DNA from: Streptomyces aculeolatus
GTDB taxonomy: Bacteria; Actinomycetota; Actinomycetes; Streptomycetales; Streptomycetaceae
Direction of reading: 5' to 3'
Length of the DNA: 64,000 nucleotides
Assembly (NCBI RefSeq): GCF_020400605.1
Contig: NZ_JAINRD010000005.1
Coordinates: 62,001-126,000 of the forward strand
This document shows positions 26,135 through 35,480 of this stretch, one piece after another. The position numbers and the translations under genes are program-made. The notes below the pieces were generated by a model that worked only from the letters and a program-made list of their open reading frames with translations, searched no databases and was not told the origin of the DNA. Numbering within the stretch: position 1 is the stretch's first letter; each line of letters opens with the position of its first letter.

Positions 26135-26922
26135 GCCCGCGACCTCCGCCGTGCGCCGACGACCTGCCCGGCCACCACGAGGGCCAGCGCGGCCACGAAC
26201 ATCGCCGTGCCGATGACGTTCACCTGCACCGGGATGCCGCGCTGCGAGGCGCCCCAGACGTACATCGGGAACGTGACCGTCGAGGGCCCGGCGTTGAACT
26301 GCGTGATGATGAAGTCGTCGAGGGAGATCGCGAAGCTGAGCATCGCCCCGGCGGCTATCCCCGGCGCCGCCAGCGGCAGCGTGACCCGCAGGAACGTCTG
26401 CAGCGGCCCCGCGTACAGGTCCCGGGCCGCCTCCTCCAGCTTCGGGTCCATGCTCGCCACCCGCGCCTTGACGGCGACGACGACGAAGCTGAGGCAGAAC
26501 ATGATGTGCGCGATGAGGATCGTCGTGACACCGAACTCGATCCGCATGTTGAGGAAAAGGGTGCCCAGCGAGGCGGCCATGACGACCTCGGGCATCGCCA
26601 TCGGCAGGAAGATCAGCGAGTTGCCCGCGGCCCGGCCGCGGAAGCGGTGCCGGGCGAGCGCGAAGGCCGCGAGGGTGCCGATGACGGTGGCGGCGACGGT
26701 CGCGGTCAGCGCGATCCGCAGGCTGAGGCCGACGGAGTCGCACATGCCGGCGACGCCGCAGGGGTCGCTCCAGGCGTCGGTGGAGAAGGACTGCCAGGTG
26801 TAGTTGTAGCGGCCTGCGGGGTCGTTGAAGGAGAAGACCAGCACGACGACGTTGGGCAGCAGCAGGTAGACCAGCGCGAGCGTGCCGGCGATGACGACGA
26901 GGTGGCGGCGGAGCCAGCGCAT
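26131..26922 (-). CDS. potC: Polyamine ABC transporter permease (PotC-like)
   Basis: 263 residues with six membrane segments. The EAA loop reads [27 protein letters not shown] (two pieces), and [16 protein letters not shown] is the PotC/YdcV-type signature in the penultimate periplasmic region. It pairs with PotB to form the inner-membrane channel. It overlaps both neighbours (stop-start ATGA at each end), so the four transporter genes are translationally coupled. Confidence 0.9.
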   Translation of the reverse strand: MRWLRRHLVVIAGTLALVYLLLPNVVVLVFSFNDPAGRYNYTWQSFSTDAWSDPCGVAGMCDSVGLSLRIALTATVAATVIGTLAAFALARHRFRGRAAGNSLIFLPMAMPEVVMAASLGTLFLNMRIEFGVTTILIAHIMFCLSFVVVAVKARVASMDPKLEEAARDLYAGPLQTFLRVTLPLAAPGIAAGAMLSFAISLDDFIITQFNAGPSTVTFPMYVWGASQRGIPVQVNVIGTAMFVAALALVVAGQVVGARRRSRA

Positions 26923-27842
26923 CACACCAGCTCCTCGGTGCCGGCCCGGCGGATGTACACCGTCACCATGATCAGGATCGCGGCCATCAGCAGGAACGAC
27001 ATCGCCGCGGCCGTCGGGTAGTCGAGCACGTTGAGGAACTGCTTCTGGATGGCGTTGCCGACCATCTGCTCCTTCGGCGAGCCGAGGAGCTGGGCGTTGA
27101 TGTAGTCGCCGGAGGCGGGGATGAACGTCAGCAGCGTGCCGGCGACGACGCCGGGCATCGACAGCGGCAGCGTGACCCGGCGGAAGACGGTCAGCGGGCG
27201 GGCGTAGAGGTCCTGCGCGGCCTCGTGCAGTCCCGGGTCGACGCGCTCCAGCGAGGTGTACAGCGGCAGGATCATGAACGGCAGGAAGTTGTACGTCAGT
27301 CCGCACACGACCGCGAGCGGGGTGGCGAGCAGCCGGTCGTCGGTGGTCAGGCCGAGGGTCGCGGTGACGTCGAGGACGTGCAGGGTGTCCAGGGCGCCGA
27401 CGAGCGGGCCGTTGTCGGACAGGATCGTCTTCCAGGCCAGCGTGCGGATGAGGAAGCTGGTGAAGAACGGGGCGATGACGAGGACGAGGAGCACGCCCCG
27501 CCAGCGCCCGGCGCGGAAGGCGATCATGTACGCGAGCGGGTAGCCGATGGCGAGGCAGAGGACCGTGGCCGCGGCGGCGTAGCCGAAGGAGCGGGCGAAG
27601 TGCTCGGCGTACGTGTCGAGCGCCTCGGTGTAGTTGGCCCACCGCCAGGTGACCTCGAAGCCCTCCTCGAAGGAGCCGGACTGCACGGAGGTCGAGGCCT
27701 GGTAGACCAGCGGCGCGGCGAAGAAGACCAGCAGCCACAGCGCGGCGGGCAGCAGCAGCCAGTACGGGGTGAGGCGGCGGCGCGGCGGCGGGGGTCCGGG
27801 CGCCTCGGGCGTCGCCTCCGGCGGGGCGGCGAGCGCGGTCAC
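26922..27842 (-). CDS. potB: Polyamine ABC transporter permease (PotB-like)
   Basis: 306 residues from a GTG at 27842 preceded by GAGGAGG at 4 bases. Six membrane segments follow a Pro/Ala-rich cytoplasmic N-terminus of about 25 residues. The EAA loop [20 protein letters not shown] and the [19 protein letters not shown] segment are typical of PotB. It is the partner of the adjacent PotC and the PotA ATPase, for uptake of putrescine or spermidine. Confidence 0.9.
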   Translation of the reverse strand: MTALAAPPEATPEAPGPPPPRRRLTPYWLLLPAALWLLVFFAAPLVYQASTSVQSGSFEEGFEVTWRWANYTEALDTYAEHFARSFGYAAAATVLCLAIGYPLAYMIAFRAGRWRGVLLVLVIAPFFTSFLIRTLAWKTILSDNGPLVGALDTLHVLDVTATLGLTTDDRLLATPLAVVCGLTYNFLPFMILPLYTSLERVDPGLHEAAQDLYARPLTVFRRVTLPLSMPGVVAGTLLTFIPASGDYINAQLLGSPKEQMVGNAIQKQFLNVLDYPTAAAMSFLLMAAILIMVTVYIRRAGTEELV

Positions 27843-29017
27843 GGTGCCTCCTCGCCCGTGCCCGCGTCCTCCAGCGTCCCGGCGAGCAGGGACTCCTCGC
27901 CGTCGAGGCCGAAGGTGTGCGCCGGGTTCCAGTGCAGGACGACCTGCGCGCCGGGTACGAGCCGGGGGTCGCGCTCGACGTTCTGCACGAACACCGACAG
28001 CTCGGGGCAGACGGGGCTGTCGACGAGGTACTGGGTGGCGGCGCCCGTGAAGGAGGCGTCCACGACGGTGCCGGGTATCCGGTTGCGGCCGTCGGGGACC
28101 GCGCCGTCCACGGCGGCGTCGCGGTGGGCGAGGGAGATCTTCTCCGGCCGCATCCCGGCGAGGACCCGCGTGCCCACGGCGGTCGACCGGGCGCGGCAGC
28201 GGGCCGCGGGCAGCGCGAGCTTGACGTCGCCGGCGGCGGACAGCAGCAGGTCCGCGCCGGCGGTGCCGGCTATCTCGGCGGCGATCAGGTTGGACTGGCC
28301 GAGGAAGTTGGCGACGAAGGAGCTCGCGGGGTCCTCGTACAGGTCGACGGGCGTGCCGAGCTGCTCGACCCGTCCGGCGTTCATCACGGCGATGGTGTCG
28401 GCCATGGTCATGGCCTCCTCCTGGTCGTGCGTGACGTGCACGAACGTGAGGCCGACCTCCGTCTGGATGCGTTTGAGCTCCAGCTGCATCTGCCGGCGCA
28501 GCTTCAGGTCGAGGGCGCCGAGCGGCTCGTCGAGGAGCAGCACCTCGGGCCGGTTGACGATCGCGCGGGCCAGCGCCACGCGCTGCTGCTGGCCGCCGGA
28601 GAGCTGGTGCGGCTTGCGGCGCGCGAGGTGGCCCAACTCGACCAGCTCCAGGGTCTCCCGCACGTCCTTGGCCACGGACCGGATGCCGCGGCGGCGCAGC
28701 CCGAAGGCGACGTTGTCGTGCACGTCGAGGTGGGGGAAGAGGGCGTAGCTCTGGAAGACGGTGTTGACCTTGCGCCGGTGCGGCGGCAGGGCGGTCACGT
28801 CGTCGTCGCCGAGGCGTACGGTGCCGGTGGTGGGCTGCTCCAGGCCGGCGATCATCCGCAGCGTGGTGGTCTTGCCGCAGCCCGAGGCGCCGAGGAGGGC
28901 GAAGAACGAGCCCCGGGGGACGGTGAGGTCGAGGGGGTGCACGGCGGTGACGTCGCCGAACTCCTTGCTGATCCCGGTGAGCGTGACGCCCGCCCGCTGC
29001 TCGGCCACCGCGCTCAC
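27839..29017 (-). CDS. potA: Polyamine ABC transporter ATP-binding protein (PotA-like)
   Basis: 392 residues from the GTG at 29017 that overlaps the potD stop; an upstream GTG at 29038 is less likely. Walker [11 protein letters not shown]-loop [13 protein letters not shown], signature [14 protein letters not shown], Walker [13 protein letters not shown] and switch VTHDQEEAM are all intact. The C-terminal third is a TOBE-type regulatory domain ([23 protein letters not shown]) as in PotA. It drives the PotB/PotC permease with PotD as binding protein. Confidence 0.92.
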   Translation of the reverse strand: MSAVAEQRAGVTLTGISKEFGDVTAVHPLDLTVPRGSFFALLGASGCGKTTTLRMIAGLEQPTTGTVRLGDDDVTALPPHRRKVNTVFQSYALFPHLDVHDNVAFGLRRRGIRSVAKDVRETLELVELGHLARRKPHQLSGGQQQRVALARAIVNRPEVLLLDEPLGALDLKLRRQMQLELKRIQTEVGLTFVHVTHDQEEAMTMADTIAVMNAGRVEQLGTPVDLYEDPASSFVANFLGQSNLIAAEIAGTAGADLLLSAAGDVKLALPAARCRARSTAVGTRVLAGMRPEKISLAHRDAAVDGAVPDGRNRIPGTVVDASFTGAATQYLVDSPVCPELSVFVQNVERDPRLVPGAQVVLHWNPAHTFGLDGEESLLAGTLEDAGTGEEAP

Positions 29018-30264
29018 GCCCCGATCACCTTGGACCACTTGTCCTGGTAGGCGGTCTCCTTGTCGTCATTCATGGACATGAAGACCTGGCCTTTGTCGAT
29101 CATCTGCCGGTCGGGGAAGATCAGCGGGTAGTCGGCGAGCGAGGCGTCGATCTTCTTCATCTCGGCGCGGGCGCCGACGACGGGGCAGATGTAGTTGACC
29201 CAGGCGGCCAGTTCGGCGGCGACGTCGGGCCGGTAGTAGTAGTCGATCAGCTTCTCTGCGTTGGTCTTGTGCCGGGCCCTGGCGGGGACGAGCAGGTCGT
29301 CCGTGGCGTAGAGGTAGCCCTTGGCGGGGATCACGAACTCGATGTCGTCCGTGTCCAGCTGGAGTTGCACGATGTCGCCCGCCCACGCCAGGCAGGCGGC
29401 GATGTCGCCCTTGACCAGCTCCTCGGTGTAGTCGTTGCCGGTGAAGCGGCGCAGCTGGTCGTCGTCCACGGCCTTCTGCACCCGGGCGAGGGCGGCGTCG
29501 AAGTCGTCGTCGGTGAACTTCGTCGGCGACTTGCCCATGTCGATGAGCGTCATCCCGATGGTGTCCTGCATCTCGGTGAGCAGCGACACCTTGCCCTTGA
29601 GCGCCTCGTCCTCCATCAGCTGCGCGACGGAGGAGACCTCGCGGCCCCCGGTGGCCTTCTTGTTGTACGCCACGACCGTGGCGAGACCCGCCCACGGCAT
29701 GGTGAACTGCCGCCCCGGGTCGTGCGCGGCGTTGCGGAAGCGCGGTTCGAGGTTGACGTTGGCGTGCGGCAGGTTGCGCGGGTCCAGGCGCTGCGCCCAG
29801 CCGTGCCGGATGAGCCGGCCGGCCATGAAGTCCGACAGGCACACGAGGTCGCGCCCGGTGTCCTGGCCGGCGGCGAGCTGCGGCTTGATGCGGCCGAAGA
29901 ACTCGACGTTGTCGTTGACGTCCTCGGTGTACGCCACGCGGATGCCGCTGCGCTCCTGGAAGCGCTCCAGGGTGGGGCGGACGTTCTCGTTCTCGTCGTC
30001 GACGTCGATGTACAGGGGCCAGTTGGAGAAGGCGAGTTCCTTCTCCTTCCCGGAGTAGTCCCTGGCCGCGGCGGCTTCGCCGTCCTCGCCGCCGGTGTCG
30101 GCGGCGGGGATGCCGCACGCGCCGAGTGCCGGCAGCGCCGCGGCCCCGGCCAGCGCGCCGCCCGCGGCGAGCAGCCGGCGGCGGGACACGGCGGCCCGGC
30201 CGCTGGTCAGGCTGCGCTCCCAGGCCCGCGCTACGGGTTCGGGGAGTGAGGCGAACGGATCCAT
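29014..30264 (-). CDS. potD: Polyamine-binding lipoprotein (PotD-like), probably Tat-exported
   Basis: 416 residues from the ATG at 30264. After a 27-residue leader, SRRRLLAAGGALAGAAALPALGAC combines a twin-arginine-like motif with a lipobox (LGAC), pointing to Tat export and lipid anchoring (inferred from these motifs). The mature part resembles bacterial spermidine/putrescine-binding proteins (ELAFSNWPLYIDVD, FLVSDFMAG-like VCLSDFMAGRLI, AWAGDIVQLQ, YYYRPDVAAELAAWVNYI). It delivers the amine to PotBC. It is spaced 109 bases from the aldehyde dehydrogenase upstream in the same operon. Confidence 0.9.
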   Translation of the reverse strand: MDPFASLPEPVARAWERSLTSGRAAVSRRRLLAAGGALAGAAALPALGACGIPAADTGGEDGEAAAARDYSGKEKELAFSNWPLYIDVDDENENVRPTLERFQERSGIRVAYTEDVNDNVEFFGRIKPQLAAGQDTGRDLVCLSDFMAGRLIRHGWAQRLDPRNLPHANVNLEPRFRNAAHDPGRQFTMPWAGLATVVAYNKKATGGREVSSVAQLMEDEALKGKVSLLTEMQDTIGMTLIDMGKSPTKFTDDDFDAALARVQKAVDDDQLRRFTGNDYTEELVKGDIAACLAWAGDIVQLQLDTDDIEFVIPAKGYLYATDDLLVPARARHKTNAEKLIDYYYRPDVAAELAAWVNYICPVVGARAEMKKIDASLADYPLIFPDRQMIDKGQVFMSMNDDKETAYQDKWSKVIGA

Positions 30265-30373
30265 GGGGTCGGCCTTCCTCGGGGACGGGCCAGTGGGCTG
30301 CGGGCGCACGGGGCGTGGGCGCCGGGGCCGCGCGGGCGGTGCGCGGCGGACGGTACGCGGGGCGCCGGGCCGC

Positions 30374-31888
30374 TCAGAGGGTGAACACGGTGCGGTGCCA
30401 CTCCTTGCGCGCGGTCCCGGTGATGTCCTGCATCACGTGCTTGATCTGGGTGTACTCCTCGAAGGAGTACGCGGACATGTCCTTGCCGAAGCCGGAGGCC
30501 CGGTAGCCGCCGTGCGGCATCTCGCTGATGATCGGGATGTGGTCGTTGAGCCACACGCAGCCGGCCCTGATCTCCCGGGCGGCGCGCGCGGTGCGGTAGG
30601 CGTCGCGGCTCCAGGCGGAGGCGGCGAGGCCGTAGGGGGTGTCGTTGGCGAGGGCGATGCCCTCGTCGTCGGTGTCGAAGGGCAGCACGGCGAGTACGGG
30701 CCCGAAGACCTCGCTGCGCACGATCTCGCTGTCCTGTGCGGCGCCGGTGACGAGGGTCGGCTCGTAGTACGCGCCCTTCAGGTCCGGCGCCCGGCCGCCG
30801 GTGACGACGCGGGCGCCTGCGGCGCGGGCCCGGTCGACGAAGGCGGCGACGCGGTCGCGCTGGGCGTACGAGACGAGGGGGCCGAGGTCGGTCGCCGGGT
30901 CGAACGGGTCGCCGAGCCGGACGCGGGCCATCAGCGCGGCGACGCCGTCGGTGAAGGCGTCGTACAGCGGGCGCTGGACGTACGCGCGGGTGGCGGCGGT
31001 GCAGTCCTGGCCGGTGTTGATGAGCGCGCCGGCGACGGCGCCGTGCACGGCGGCCTCCAGGTCGGCGTCGTCGAAGACGACGAACGGGGCCTTGCCGCCC
31101 AGTTCCAGGTGCAGCCGCTTGACGCCGGCGCCCGCCGTGGCGGCCAGGGCCGCGACGCGGCGGCCGACGGCGGTGGAGCCGGTGAAGGAGGTCATGGCCA
31201 CGTCCGGGTGGGAGACGAGGTGTTCGCCTGCGTCGGGCCCGGTGCCGCAGACGACGTTGACGACGCCGGCGGGGATCCCGGCGTCCACGGCGGCGTCGGC
31301 GAACATCAGCGAGGTCAGCGGCGTCAGCTCGCTGGGCTTCAGCACGATGGCGTTCCCGGCTGCGACGGCCGGCAGCACCTTCCAGGCGGCCATCTGCAGC
31401 GGGTAGTTCCACGGGGCGATGGAGCCGACGACGCCGACGGGCTCGCGGCGGATCGCCGAGGTGTGGTCGGCGCTGTACTCCCCGGCCGCCTTGCCCTCGG
31501 GCAGCCGGGCGGCGCCGGCGAAGAACGCGGCGTTGTCGACGGTGCCGGGCACGTCGAACCCGGTGCTGAGCCGGACCGGCTTGCCGCACTGCAGCGACTC
31601 GGCGTACGCGAACTCCTGCGCCCGCTCCGCGATCAGCCCGGCGAGCCGGTACAGCGCCTCGGAGCGCTCGCCGGGCGTTGCCGCGCCCCAGCCGGGCTGC
31701 GCCGCCGCGGCCGCGGCGACGGCGGCGTCGACGTCGGCGGGGCCGGCCGGTTCGTAACGCAGGACCTCCGCGCCGGTGGCCGGGTCGGTGACGGTCTGCG
31801 TGCGTCCTGACGTGCCGGGGACGAGGCGGCCGGCGACGAACTGCGCGCCGGGTGCGAAGCGTTCCGCCGCATCGGGGCGAGGGGCCAT
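30374..31888 (-). CDS. Aldehyde dehydrogenase, probably gamma-aminobutyraldehyde dehydrogenase
   Basis: 504 residues. Catalytic C296 lies in NTGQDCTAATR and the general base Glu in LHLELGGKAP; APWNYPLQMAAWK and SFTGSTAVGRR are the NAD-binding motifs. The family includes PatD/PuuC/BetB-type enzymes, which oxidise omega-aminoaldehydes from polyamine breakdown to amino acids such as GABA. First gene of the seven-gene operon running down to 23421, with its own candidate promoter at 31943-31971. A paralogue sits at 33316-34746, in which the residues around the active site are very similar. Confidence 0.9.
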   Translation of the reverse strand: MAPRPDAAERFAPGAQFVAGRLVPGTSGRTQTVTDPATGAEVLRYEPAGPADVDAAVAAAAAAQPGWGAATPGERSEALYRLAGLIAERAQEFAYAESLQCGKPVRLSTGFDVPGTVDNAAFFAGAARLPEGKAAGEYSADHTSAIRREPVGVVGSIAPWNYPLQMAAWKVLPAVAAGNAIVLKPSELTPLTSLMFADAAVDAGIPAGVVNVVCGTGPDAGEHLVSHPDVAMTSFTGSTAVGRRVAALAATAGAGVKRLHLELGGKAPFVVFDDADLEAAVHGAVAGALINTGQDCTAATRAYVQRPLYDAFTDGVAALMARVRLGDPFDPATDLGPLVSYAQRDRVAAFVDRARAAGARVVTGGRAPDLKGAYYEPTLVTGAAQDSEIVRSEVFGPVLAVLPFDTDDEGIALANDTPYGLAASAWSRDAYRTARAAREIRAGCVWLNDHIPIISEMPHGGYRASGFGKDMSAYSFEEYTQIKHVMQDITGTARKEWHRTVFTL

Positions 31889-31902
31889 CGAACCACTCCG
31901 GA

Positions 31903-31928
31903 TGTCGTTTCGGCAGGATGTTCCGACA
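31903..31928. promoter_or_regulatory. Candidate operator of the polyamine operon
   Basis: TGTCG at 31903-31907 and CGACA at 31924-31928 form an inverted repeat with 16 bases between. It lies between the predicted transcription start (about 31936) and the aldehyde dehydrogenase ATG, a good place for a repressor. The binder is unknown. Confidence 0.3.
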
Positions 31929-31942
31929 GGGGGTGATGGCCG

Positions 31943-31971
31943 ATCATGACAGGAGGTGCCATATCCGGCAA
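31943..31971 (-). promoter_or_regulatory. Candidate promoter of the polyamine operon
   Basis: On the minus strand TTGCCG (31971-31966) and CATGAT (31948-31943) are separated by exactly 17 bases, a reasonable housekeeping promoter. It lies after the hairpin that ends the NB-ARC gene, so the operon is probably initiated here. Confidence 0.4.
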
Positions 31972-31973
31972 GG

Positions 31974-32009
31974 GATTCCGTCGTCTTCATTTGAAGAAGC
32001 GACGGAATC
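31974..32009. terminator. Long hairpin at the end of the NB-ARC gene
   Basis: GATTCCGTCG at 31974-31983 pairs perfectly with 32000-32009, and TCTTC with GAAGA inside it, with an ATTT loop and a 2-base bulge (15 paired bases). The 3' arm touches the stop codon of the minus-strand NB-ARC gene. It is much less GC-rich than other terminators in the window. Confidence 0.8.
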
Positions 32010-33135
32010 AGTCTTCGGAGCCTTCGTCGGGCACCATCGTCCAGTCCAGGCACCGGCGCTGGAAGGCCGCCTCCTCCCCCAGCCGCACCAACTGCTCCAT
32101 CCCGTACGCGCGCACCGGCCGCACCATCCGCACCGGCCGGTCCGGCCGGTCCGCCGCACCGGCCGCGGCACCGGCGATCGCCCGGCCGCCGCCCCGTTCC
32201 CGTACGGCCAGGACGCCCTGGCGCTGGAGGGCGCGGAAGACGGCGGGCAGGGCGGGCGCCGGCAGCCGCTCGTCGGCGCAGACCCGGGCGGCGTCGGGGA
32301 GACGAAACGTTCCTGGAAAGACGGCGCAGCGCGCCCACAGCAACTGCTCCGCGGGCGTGAGCAGCCGGTGCGTCCAGCGCAGCGAGGCGCGCAGCGAGCG
32401 CTGCCGGGCCGGCCAGCGGGGCTCCTCGACGGCCAGGTCCAGGCAGCCGGCGGGGCGGGAGATGCGCTCCAGCAGCCGGTCGGGCCGCTGCCGGGCGAGC
32501 TGGGAGGCGGCGATCCTGGCCGCGAGCGGGAGGCCCTCCAGCAGGTCGCAGGTGGCGTGCAGGGCCTCGCGGCCGGCGTCGTCGGCGAGTGCGTCGTGCG
32601 GCGCCAGGCTCTCCAGCAGCGCCACGGAGTCGTCGGGCGCCAGCGGCTCCAGCCGCAGGGTCGCGCCGCGCGGCCCGGGACGCCGCCGCACCCCGCCGCC
32701 GGCGGACGCGGCTCCGCCGGAGGATGCGGCTCCGCCGGCCGCCGCGGCACCGGCGCCGCCGCCCAGCGGCACCCTGCTCGTGACCACCACCCGCAGCCCC
32801 GTGCGCTGCCGCAGCAGCGCCTCCAGACCGTCCACGACCGCCCCGGCGACGTGCTCGCAGGTGTCCACGAGCAGCACCGCCGCGCGCCACCCGCTCTCCG
32901 GCAGCCGCCGCGCCGCCTCGGCCAGCCGGCGGTGCACCGCCGCCGCCTCGCGCACCGGCGCCATGTCGACGCGCAGCACCTCCGGGGCCGAACGCCCGCG
33001 GCCGAGGCGGCCGATCGCCTCGGCCGCGAGCGCGCTCTTGCCGACCCCGCCGGGGCCGGTCACCGTCACCAGCCGCGTATCACGTAAGAGTTCCCCGAGG
33101 CGTGCGGTGTCCGCCCGGCGCCCGATCAGCGTCAT
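32008..33135 (-). CDS. STAND/NB-ARC ATPase without a DNA-binding domain
   Basis: 375 residues. It begins directly with MTLIGRRADTARLGELL, then Walker A TVTGPGGVGKSALAAEA and Walker B AVLLVDTCEHVAG, a sensor-like VVVTSRVPLG, and the winged-helix-like ASLRWTHRLLTPAEQLLW region. This is the ATPase core found in AfsR- and LuxR-type regulators, but there is neither a SARP or LuxR DNA-binding domain nor a TPR region. A Gly/Ala-rich insert lies near residues 125-150. It may be a truncated regulator or a free-standing signalling ATPase. It sits between the two polyamine aldehyde dehydrogenase genes, with terminators on both sides, hence transcribed alone. Confidence 0.75.
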   Translation of the reverse strand: MTLIGRRADTARLGELLRDTRLVTVTGPGGVGKSALAAEAIGRLGRGRSAPEVLRVDMAPVREAAAVHRRLAEAARRLPESGWRAAVLLVDTCEHVAGAVVDGLEALLRQRTGLRVVVTSRVPLGGGAGAAAAGGAASSGGAASAGGGVRRRPGPRGATLRLEPLAPDDSVALLESLAPHDALADDAGREALHATCDLLEGLPLAARIAASQLARQRPDRLLERISRPAGCLDLAVEEPRWPARQRSLRASLRWTHRLLTPAEQLLWARCAVFPGTFRLPDAARVCADERLPAPALPAVFRALQRQGVLAVRERGGGRAIAGAAAGAADRPDRPVRMVRPVRAYGMEQLVRLGEEAAFQRRCLDWTMVPDEGSED

Positions 33136-33240
33136 GTGGCCGTGCCCATCGTCCAGGCTGCGTCTCTGCCGTGTCCGTCATGTCTCGCGTTCGCGTCGTG
33201 GAGATCAGCCTGCACCGCGGAACGGCGGCGGACATCGGTA

Positions 33241-33274
33241 GCCCGCGCGGATCGGTATACGTATCCGCGCGGGC
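33241..33274. terminator. Perfect 12-bp terminator hairpin (distal of a pair)
   Basis: GCCCGCGCGGAT pairs exactly with ATCCGCGCGGGC around a 10-base loop containing GTATAC. It follows the hairpin at 33278-33307 in the minus-strand direction after the second aldehyde dehydrogenase gene. Confidence 0.75.
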
Positions 33275-33277
33275 CGG

Positions 33278-33307
33278 GCCCGCCGCCTACCTAGGTAGGG
33301 GGCGGGC
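33278..33307. terminator. Terminator hairpin (proximal of a pair)
   Basis: GCCCGCC-g-CCTACC pairs with GGTAGG-g-GGCGGGC around a 2-base centre: 13 pairs with one G/G mismatch. It starts 8 bases past the stop of the second aldehyde dehydrogenase gene. Confidence 0.75.
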
Positions 33308-33315
33308 GGCGGCGC

Positions 33316-34746
33316 TCAGAGCGCCGTCATCACGTGCTTGACCCGGGTGTAGTCGTCGAAGCCGTACGACGAGAGGTCCTTGCCGTAGCCGGACTTCTTG
33401 AAGCCGCCGTGCGGCATCTCGGCGACCAGCGGAATGTGGGTGTTGATCCACACGCAGCCGAAGTCCAGCGACTTCGACAGCCGCATCGCGCGGCCGTGGT
33501 CCCTGGTCCACACCGAGGAGGCCAGCGCGTACTGCACGCCGTTGGCGTACGCGAGGGCCTGGTCCTCGTCCGTGAAGGACTGCACGGTGATGACCGGGCC
33601 GAAGACCTCGTTCTGGATGATCTCGTCGTCCTGCTTGAGCCCGGAGACGACGGTCGCGGCGTAGTAGTAGCCCTTGTCGCCGACCCGGCGGCCGCCGGCG
33701 TCGACGCGGGCGTGCGCCGGGAGCCGGTCGACGAAGCCGGCGACCCGCTCCAGCTGCGCGGCGTTGTTCAGCGGGCCGTAGAGCGCGTCCGCCTCGCCGG
33801 GACCGGTCTTGGTGTCGGCGGCGGCCTTGGCCAGGGCCGAGACGAACTCGTCGTGGACGGACTCGTGGACGAGCACGCGGGTGGCCGCGGTGCAGTCCTG
33901 GCCGGCGTTGAAGTAGCCCGCCACGGCGATGTCCTCGACGGCCTTGGGCAGGTCGGCGTCCTCGAAGACGATGACCGGCGCCTTGCCGCCCAGCTCCAGG
34001 TGCACCCGCTTGAGGTCCTTGGCCGCGCTGCCGGCGACCTCCATGCCGGCCCGGACCGAGCCGGTGATGGAGGCCATCGCGGGGGTCGGGTGCTCGACCA
34101 TCAGCCGGCCGGTGTCGCGGTCGCCGCAGACGACGTTGAAGACGCCCTTGGGCAGCACGCCGCCCATGATCTCGGCGAGCAGCACGGTGGCGGCGGGGGT
34201 GGTGTCGGAGGGCTTGAGGACCACCGCGTTGCCCGCGGCCAGCGCGGGGGCGAACTTCCAGATCGCCATCATCACGGGGTAGTTCCAGGGCGTGACCTGG
34301 GCGCAGACGCCGATCGGCTCACGCCGTACGAACGAGGTGAGGCCGTCCATGTACTCGCCGGCGGACTTGCCCTCCAGCATGCGGGCCGCGCCGGCGAAGA
34401 ACCGGATCTGGTCCAGCATCATCGGCAGCTCTTCCTCGCGGGTGAGCTCCAGGGGCTTGCCGGTGTCCTTGCACTCGGTCTCCAGCAGCTCGTCCGCCCG
34501 GGCCTCCAGGGCGTCGGCGATCTTCAGCAGCGCCAGCTGCCTGGCCCCGGGGGTGGCGTCGCGCCAGCCGGGGAACGCGGCCGCCGCGGCCTGCATGGCG
34601 GCGTCGACGTCGGCGGCGCCGGACAGGGGTGCGGTCGCGTAGACCTCCTCGGTGGCCGGGTCGACGACGTCCATGGTCCGGCCATCGGCGGCGTCCCGGA
34701 ACTCCCCGTTGATGTAGTTGCGCAGACGGCGCGGTTCGCTGGTCAC
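33316..34746 (-). CDS. Aldehyde dehydrogenase, second polyamine-locus paralogue
   Basis: 476 residues. Catalytic C285 in NAGQDCTAATR, general-base Glu in HLELGGKAP, and TPWNYPVMMAIWKFAPALAAG in the NAD site. Best described as gamma-aminobutyraldehyde or betaine-aldehyde type. It is divergent from the Lrp gene, and the omega-aminotransferase just beyond would supply aminoaldehydes to it, e.g. from putrescine. A double terminator separates it from the NB-ARC gene, so it is a single-gene transcript. Having two such enzymes suggests different substrates (free vs. gamma-glutamylated aldehyde) or different control. Confidence 0.9.
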   Translation of the reverse strand: MTSEPRRLRNYINGEFRDAADGRTMDVVDPATEEVYATAPLSGAADVDAAMQAAAAAFPGWRDATPGARQLALLKIADALEARADELLETECKDTGKPLELTREEELPMMLDQIRFFAGAARMLEGKSAGEYMDGLTSFVRREPIGVCAQVTPWNYPVMMAIWKFAPALAAGNAVVLKPSDTTPAATVLLAEIMGGVLPKGVFNVVCGDRDTGRLMVEHPTPAMASITGSVRAGMEVAGSAAKDLKRVHLELGGKAPVIVFEDADLPKAVEDIAVAGYFNAGQDCTAATRVLVHESVHDEFVSALAKAAADTKTGPGEADALYGPLNNAAQLERVAGFVDRLPAHARVDAGGRRVGDKGYYYAATVVSGLKQDDEIIQNEVFGPVITVQSFTDEDQALAYANGVQYALASSVWTRDHGRAMRLSKSLDFGCVWINTHIPLVAEMPHGGFKKSGYGKDLSSYGFDDYTRVKHVMTAL

Positions 34747-34914
34747 TGCGACCCTCCAGTAGTCGGTCCGCTGATGCGCCCCACCCTAACGGCGGGAGAT
34801 TTGCCCGTCACGGGGCGCCTGGACAGGAAGACTTCCGCCGCCGCCCGCGGCCCCGCCGGCGCGGCCGCTTCCTGTCCTCGTACGAGATTGACAGCTCAAG
34901 CATGACGGAACAAG

Positions 34915-34952
34915 TGAATCCATCGCAGGTACGCCATTCATCCACGGATTCA
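34915..34952. promoter_or_regulatory. Inverted repeat in the Lrp / aldehyde dehydrogenase intergenic region
   Basis: TGAATCC at 34915-34921 and GGATTCA at 34946-34952 are exact inverse copies 24 bases apart in an unusually AT-rich patch between the divergent genes. The 255-base region also has a CTCGTACGAG palindrome (34877-34886) and a TTGACA (34888-34893). Lrp proteins bind such dyads and commonly control their divergent neighbour. Confidence 0.4.
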
Positions 34953-35001
34953 GTTCCCGGGCCCCTTGCGGGGGGCTCAGCGGCTCGGGCACAGTGACAG
35001 C

Positions 35002-35475
35002 GTGGCCACACACGACAAGAAGCAGACGGGTTCGGCGCTGGACGAGGTCTCGCTGAAGATCGTCGAGCAGCTGCAGCAGGACGGGCGCCGTTCGTACGCC
35101 GCGATAGGCAAGGCCGTCGGCCTGTCCGAGGCGGCCGTGCGCCAGCGGGTGCAGAAGCTGCTGGAGCAGGGCGTCATGCAGATCGTCGCCGTCACCGACC
35201 CGCTGACGGTCGGCTTCATGCGGCAGGCGATGATCGGCATCACCGTCGACGGCGACGTCGAGCCGGTCGCGGACGCGCTGGCCGGCCTCGACGAGGTCGA
35301 CTACGTGGTGGTGACCGCAGGCTCCTTCGACCTGCTCGCCGAAGTCGTCTGCCACGACGACGCCCACCTCCTGGAGCTGATCACCAAGCGGATCCGGGCG
35401 CTGCCCGGCGTCCGCGCCACCGAGAGCTTCGTGTACCTGAAGCTGCGCAAGCAGACCTACTCGTGGGGAACCTGA
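35002..35475 (+). CDS. Lrp/AsnC-family transcriptional regulator
   Basis: 157 residues from the GTG at 35002; an ATG at 34966 would add 12 residues. Residues 12-60 form the helix-turn-helix (VSLKIVEQLQQDGRRSYAAIGKAVGLSEAAVRQRVQKLLE, in part), and the rest is the RAM ligand-binding domain (MRQAMIGITVDGDVEPVADAL, VVTAGSFDLLAEVVC, FVYLKLRKQTY). It lies 5 bases before the aminotransferase gene and divergent from the aldehyde dehydrogenase gene, so it probably controls both in response to a polyamine or amino acid. Confidence 0.9.
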   Translation: MATHDKKQTGSALDEVSLKIVEQLQQDGRRSYAAIGKAVGLSEAAVRQRVQKLLEQGVMQIVAVTDPLTVGFMRQAMIGITVDGDVEPVADALAGLDEVDYVVVTAGSFDLLAEVVCHDDAHLLELITKRIRALPGVRATESFVYLKLRKQTYSWGT

Positions 35476-35480
35476 TAACC

